From positions 1 through 61,211 of the forward strand of contig NZ_JACVTO010000026.1 in the NCBI RefSeq assembly GCF_016518545.1: 61,211 nt of DNA. The letters run 5' to 3'. The notes below the pieces were generated by a model that did no database searches, was not told the DNA's origin, and was given only the letters and a program-made list of their open reading frames with translations. Made by a program: the position numbers and the translations under genes. Below, in pieces: positions 61,140 through 61,211 of this stretch. The DNA comes from Pseudomonas sp. S30 (GTDB taxonomy: Bacteria > Pseudomonadota > Gammaproteobacteria > Pseudomonadales > Pseudomonadaceae). Positions within the stretch are counted from its first letter, which is position 1; each line of letters begins with the position of its first letter.

Positions 61140-61211
61140 GCGACGACGCCCCGCGCGGGGCGCCCGGCGGGGGCCCCACCGGGGGGACGGGGGGGTGGGG
61201 GGGGGGGGGGG
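61140..61211. other. Low-complexity G-rich window end
   Basis: The last ~70 bases degrade into runs of G and C ending in a long G homopolymer, unlike any other part of the window. This is most likely an assembly or sequencing artefact at a contig end. Confidence 0.8.

Noticed and set aside
61140..61211. G-rich tract resembling a quadruplex or telomere-like end
   Set aside because: Long homopolymer at the window end with degraded complexity is better explained as a sequencing or assembly artefact.

Overview
The window is about 61 kb of GC-rich chromosome (the last ~70 bases are low-quality G-rich sequence) that reads as a Pseudomonas of the putida group. Support for this comes from the hmgABC homogentisate operon with an IclR-type HmgR, FabV as enoyl reductase, a LOV photoreceptor of the PpSB2-LOV/PplA type beside a LitR-like MerR regulator, DUF3509, DUF2938, HopJ-domain and DUF1244 genes, and a structured-RNA leader I associate with this group. 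No rRNA, tRNA, CRISPR array or intact insertion sequence was found.

Layout. 1-2.4 kb: MFS exporter with a divergent LysR regulator. 2.4-6.1 kb: an accessory island of visibly lower GC with a PAAR-type T6SS effector, an overlapping putative membrane immunity gene, and two diverged copies of a structured-RNA leader with small ORFs. 6.3-9.4 kb: DUF2938/MerR pair, a GNAT gene, and LysR/VOC. 9.8-15.5 kb: an MHS-family transporter, pxpBCA (5-oxoprolinase) and AccB/AccC-like biotin proteins in one operon. 16-18 kb: a NIT-domain chemoreceptor.

18.2-25.0 kb: a minus-strand operon of lower GC encoding a methyltransferase, a glyoxalase-fold protein, an ABC ATPase, two ABC-2 permeases (one interrupted by an in-frame TGA), an amidohydrolase and an M28 peptidase. 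Its upstream end is the C-terminal remnant of a PQQ-type beta-propeller gene. This looks like a decaying, horizontally acquired export/processing cluster.

25.2-34.2 kb: small unknown genes, an EAL phosphodiesterase, a PAS hybrid kinase, a BASS-family transporter, an MTHFR-like protein with a Cys-rich tail, and a thiolase. 34.3-38.9 kb: a PmrAB-like two-component system divergent from PepSY / cytochrome b / phosphoethanolamine-transferase genes, with a PmrA-like box between. 39-40.3 kb: fabV. 41.1-44.8 kb: HopJ-DUF1244-FolM, a LitR-like regulator, a PilZ protein and a LOV photoreceptor, probably a light-response locus. 44.9-49.6 kb: flavodoxin, LysR/CidAB-like genes, an alpha/beta hydrolase and an SDR, followed by a probable PhrS-like small RNA on the minus strand. 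49.8-53.1 kb: a 1076-residue dermonecrotic-toxin-family (DUF6543-like) protein. 53.1-58.7 kb: hmgR, hmgA, hmgB, hmgC and an aromatic-acid MFS transporter, with a palindromic operator. 58.7-61.0 kb: SirB1-like, yebG with a LexA box, psiE and DUF3509.

The best candidates for undescribed biology are the PAAR effector/immunity pair, the duplicated covarying RNA leader, the 18-25 kb export operon, the LOV-PilZ-LitR cluster and the stand-alone toxin-family protein.
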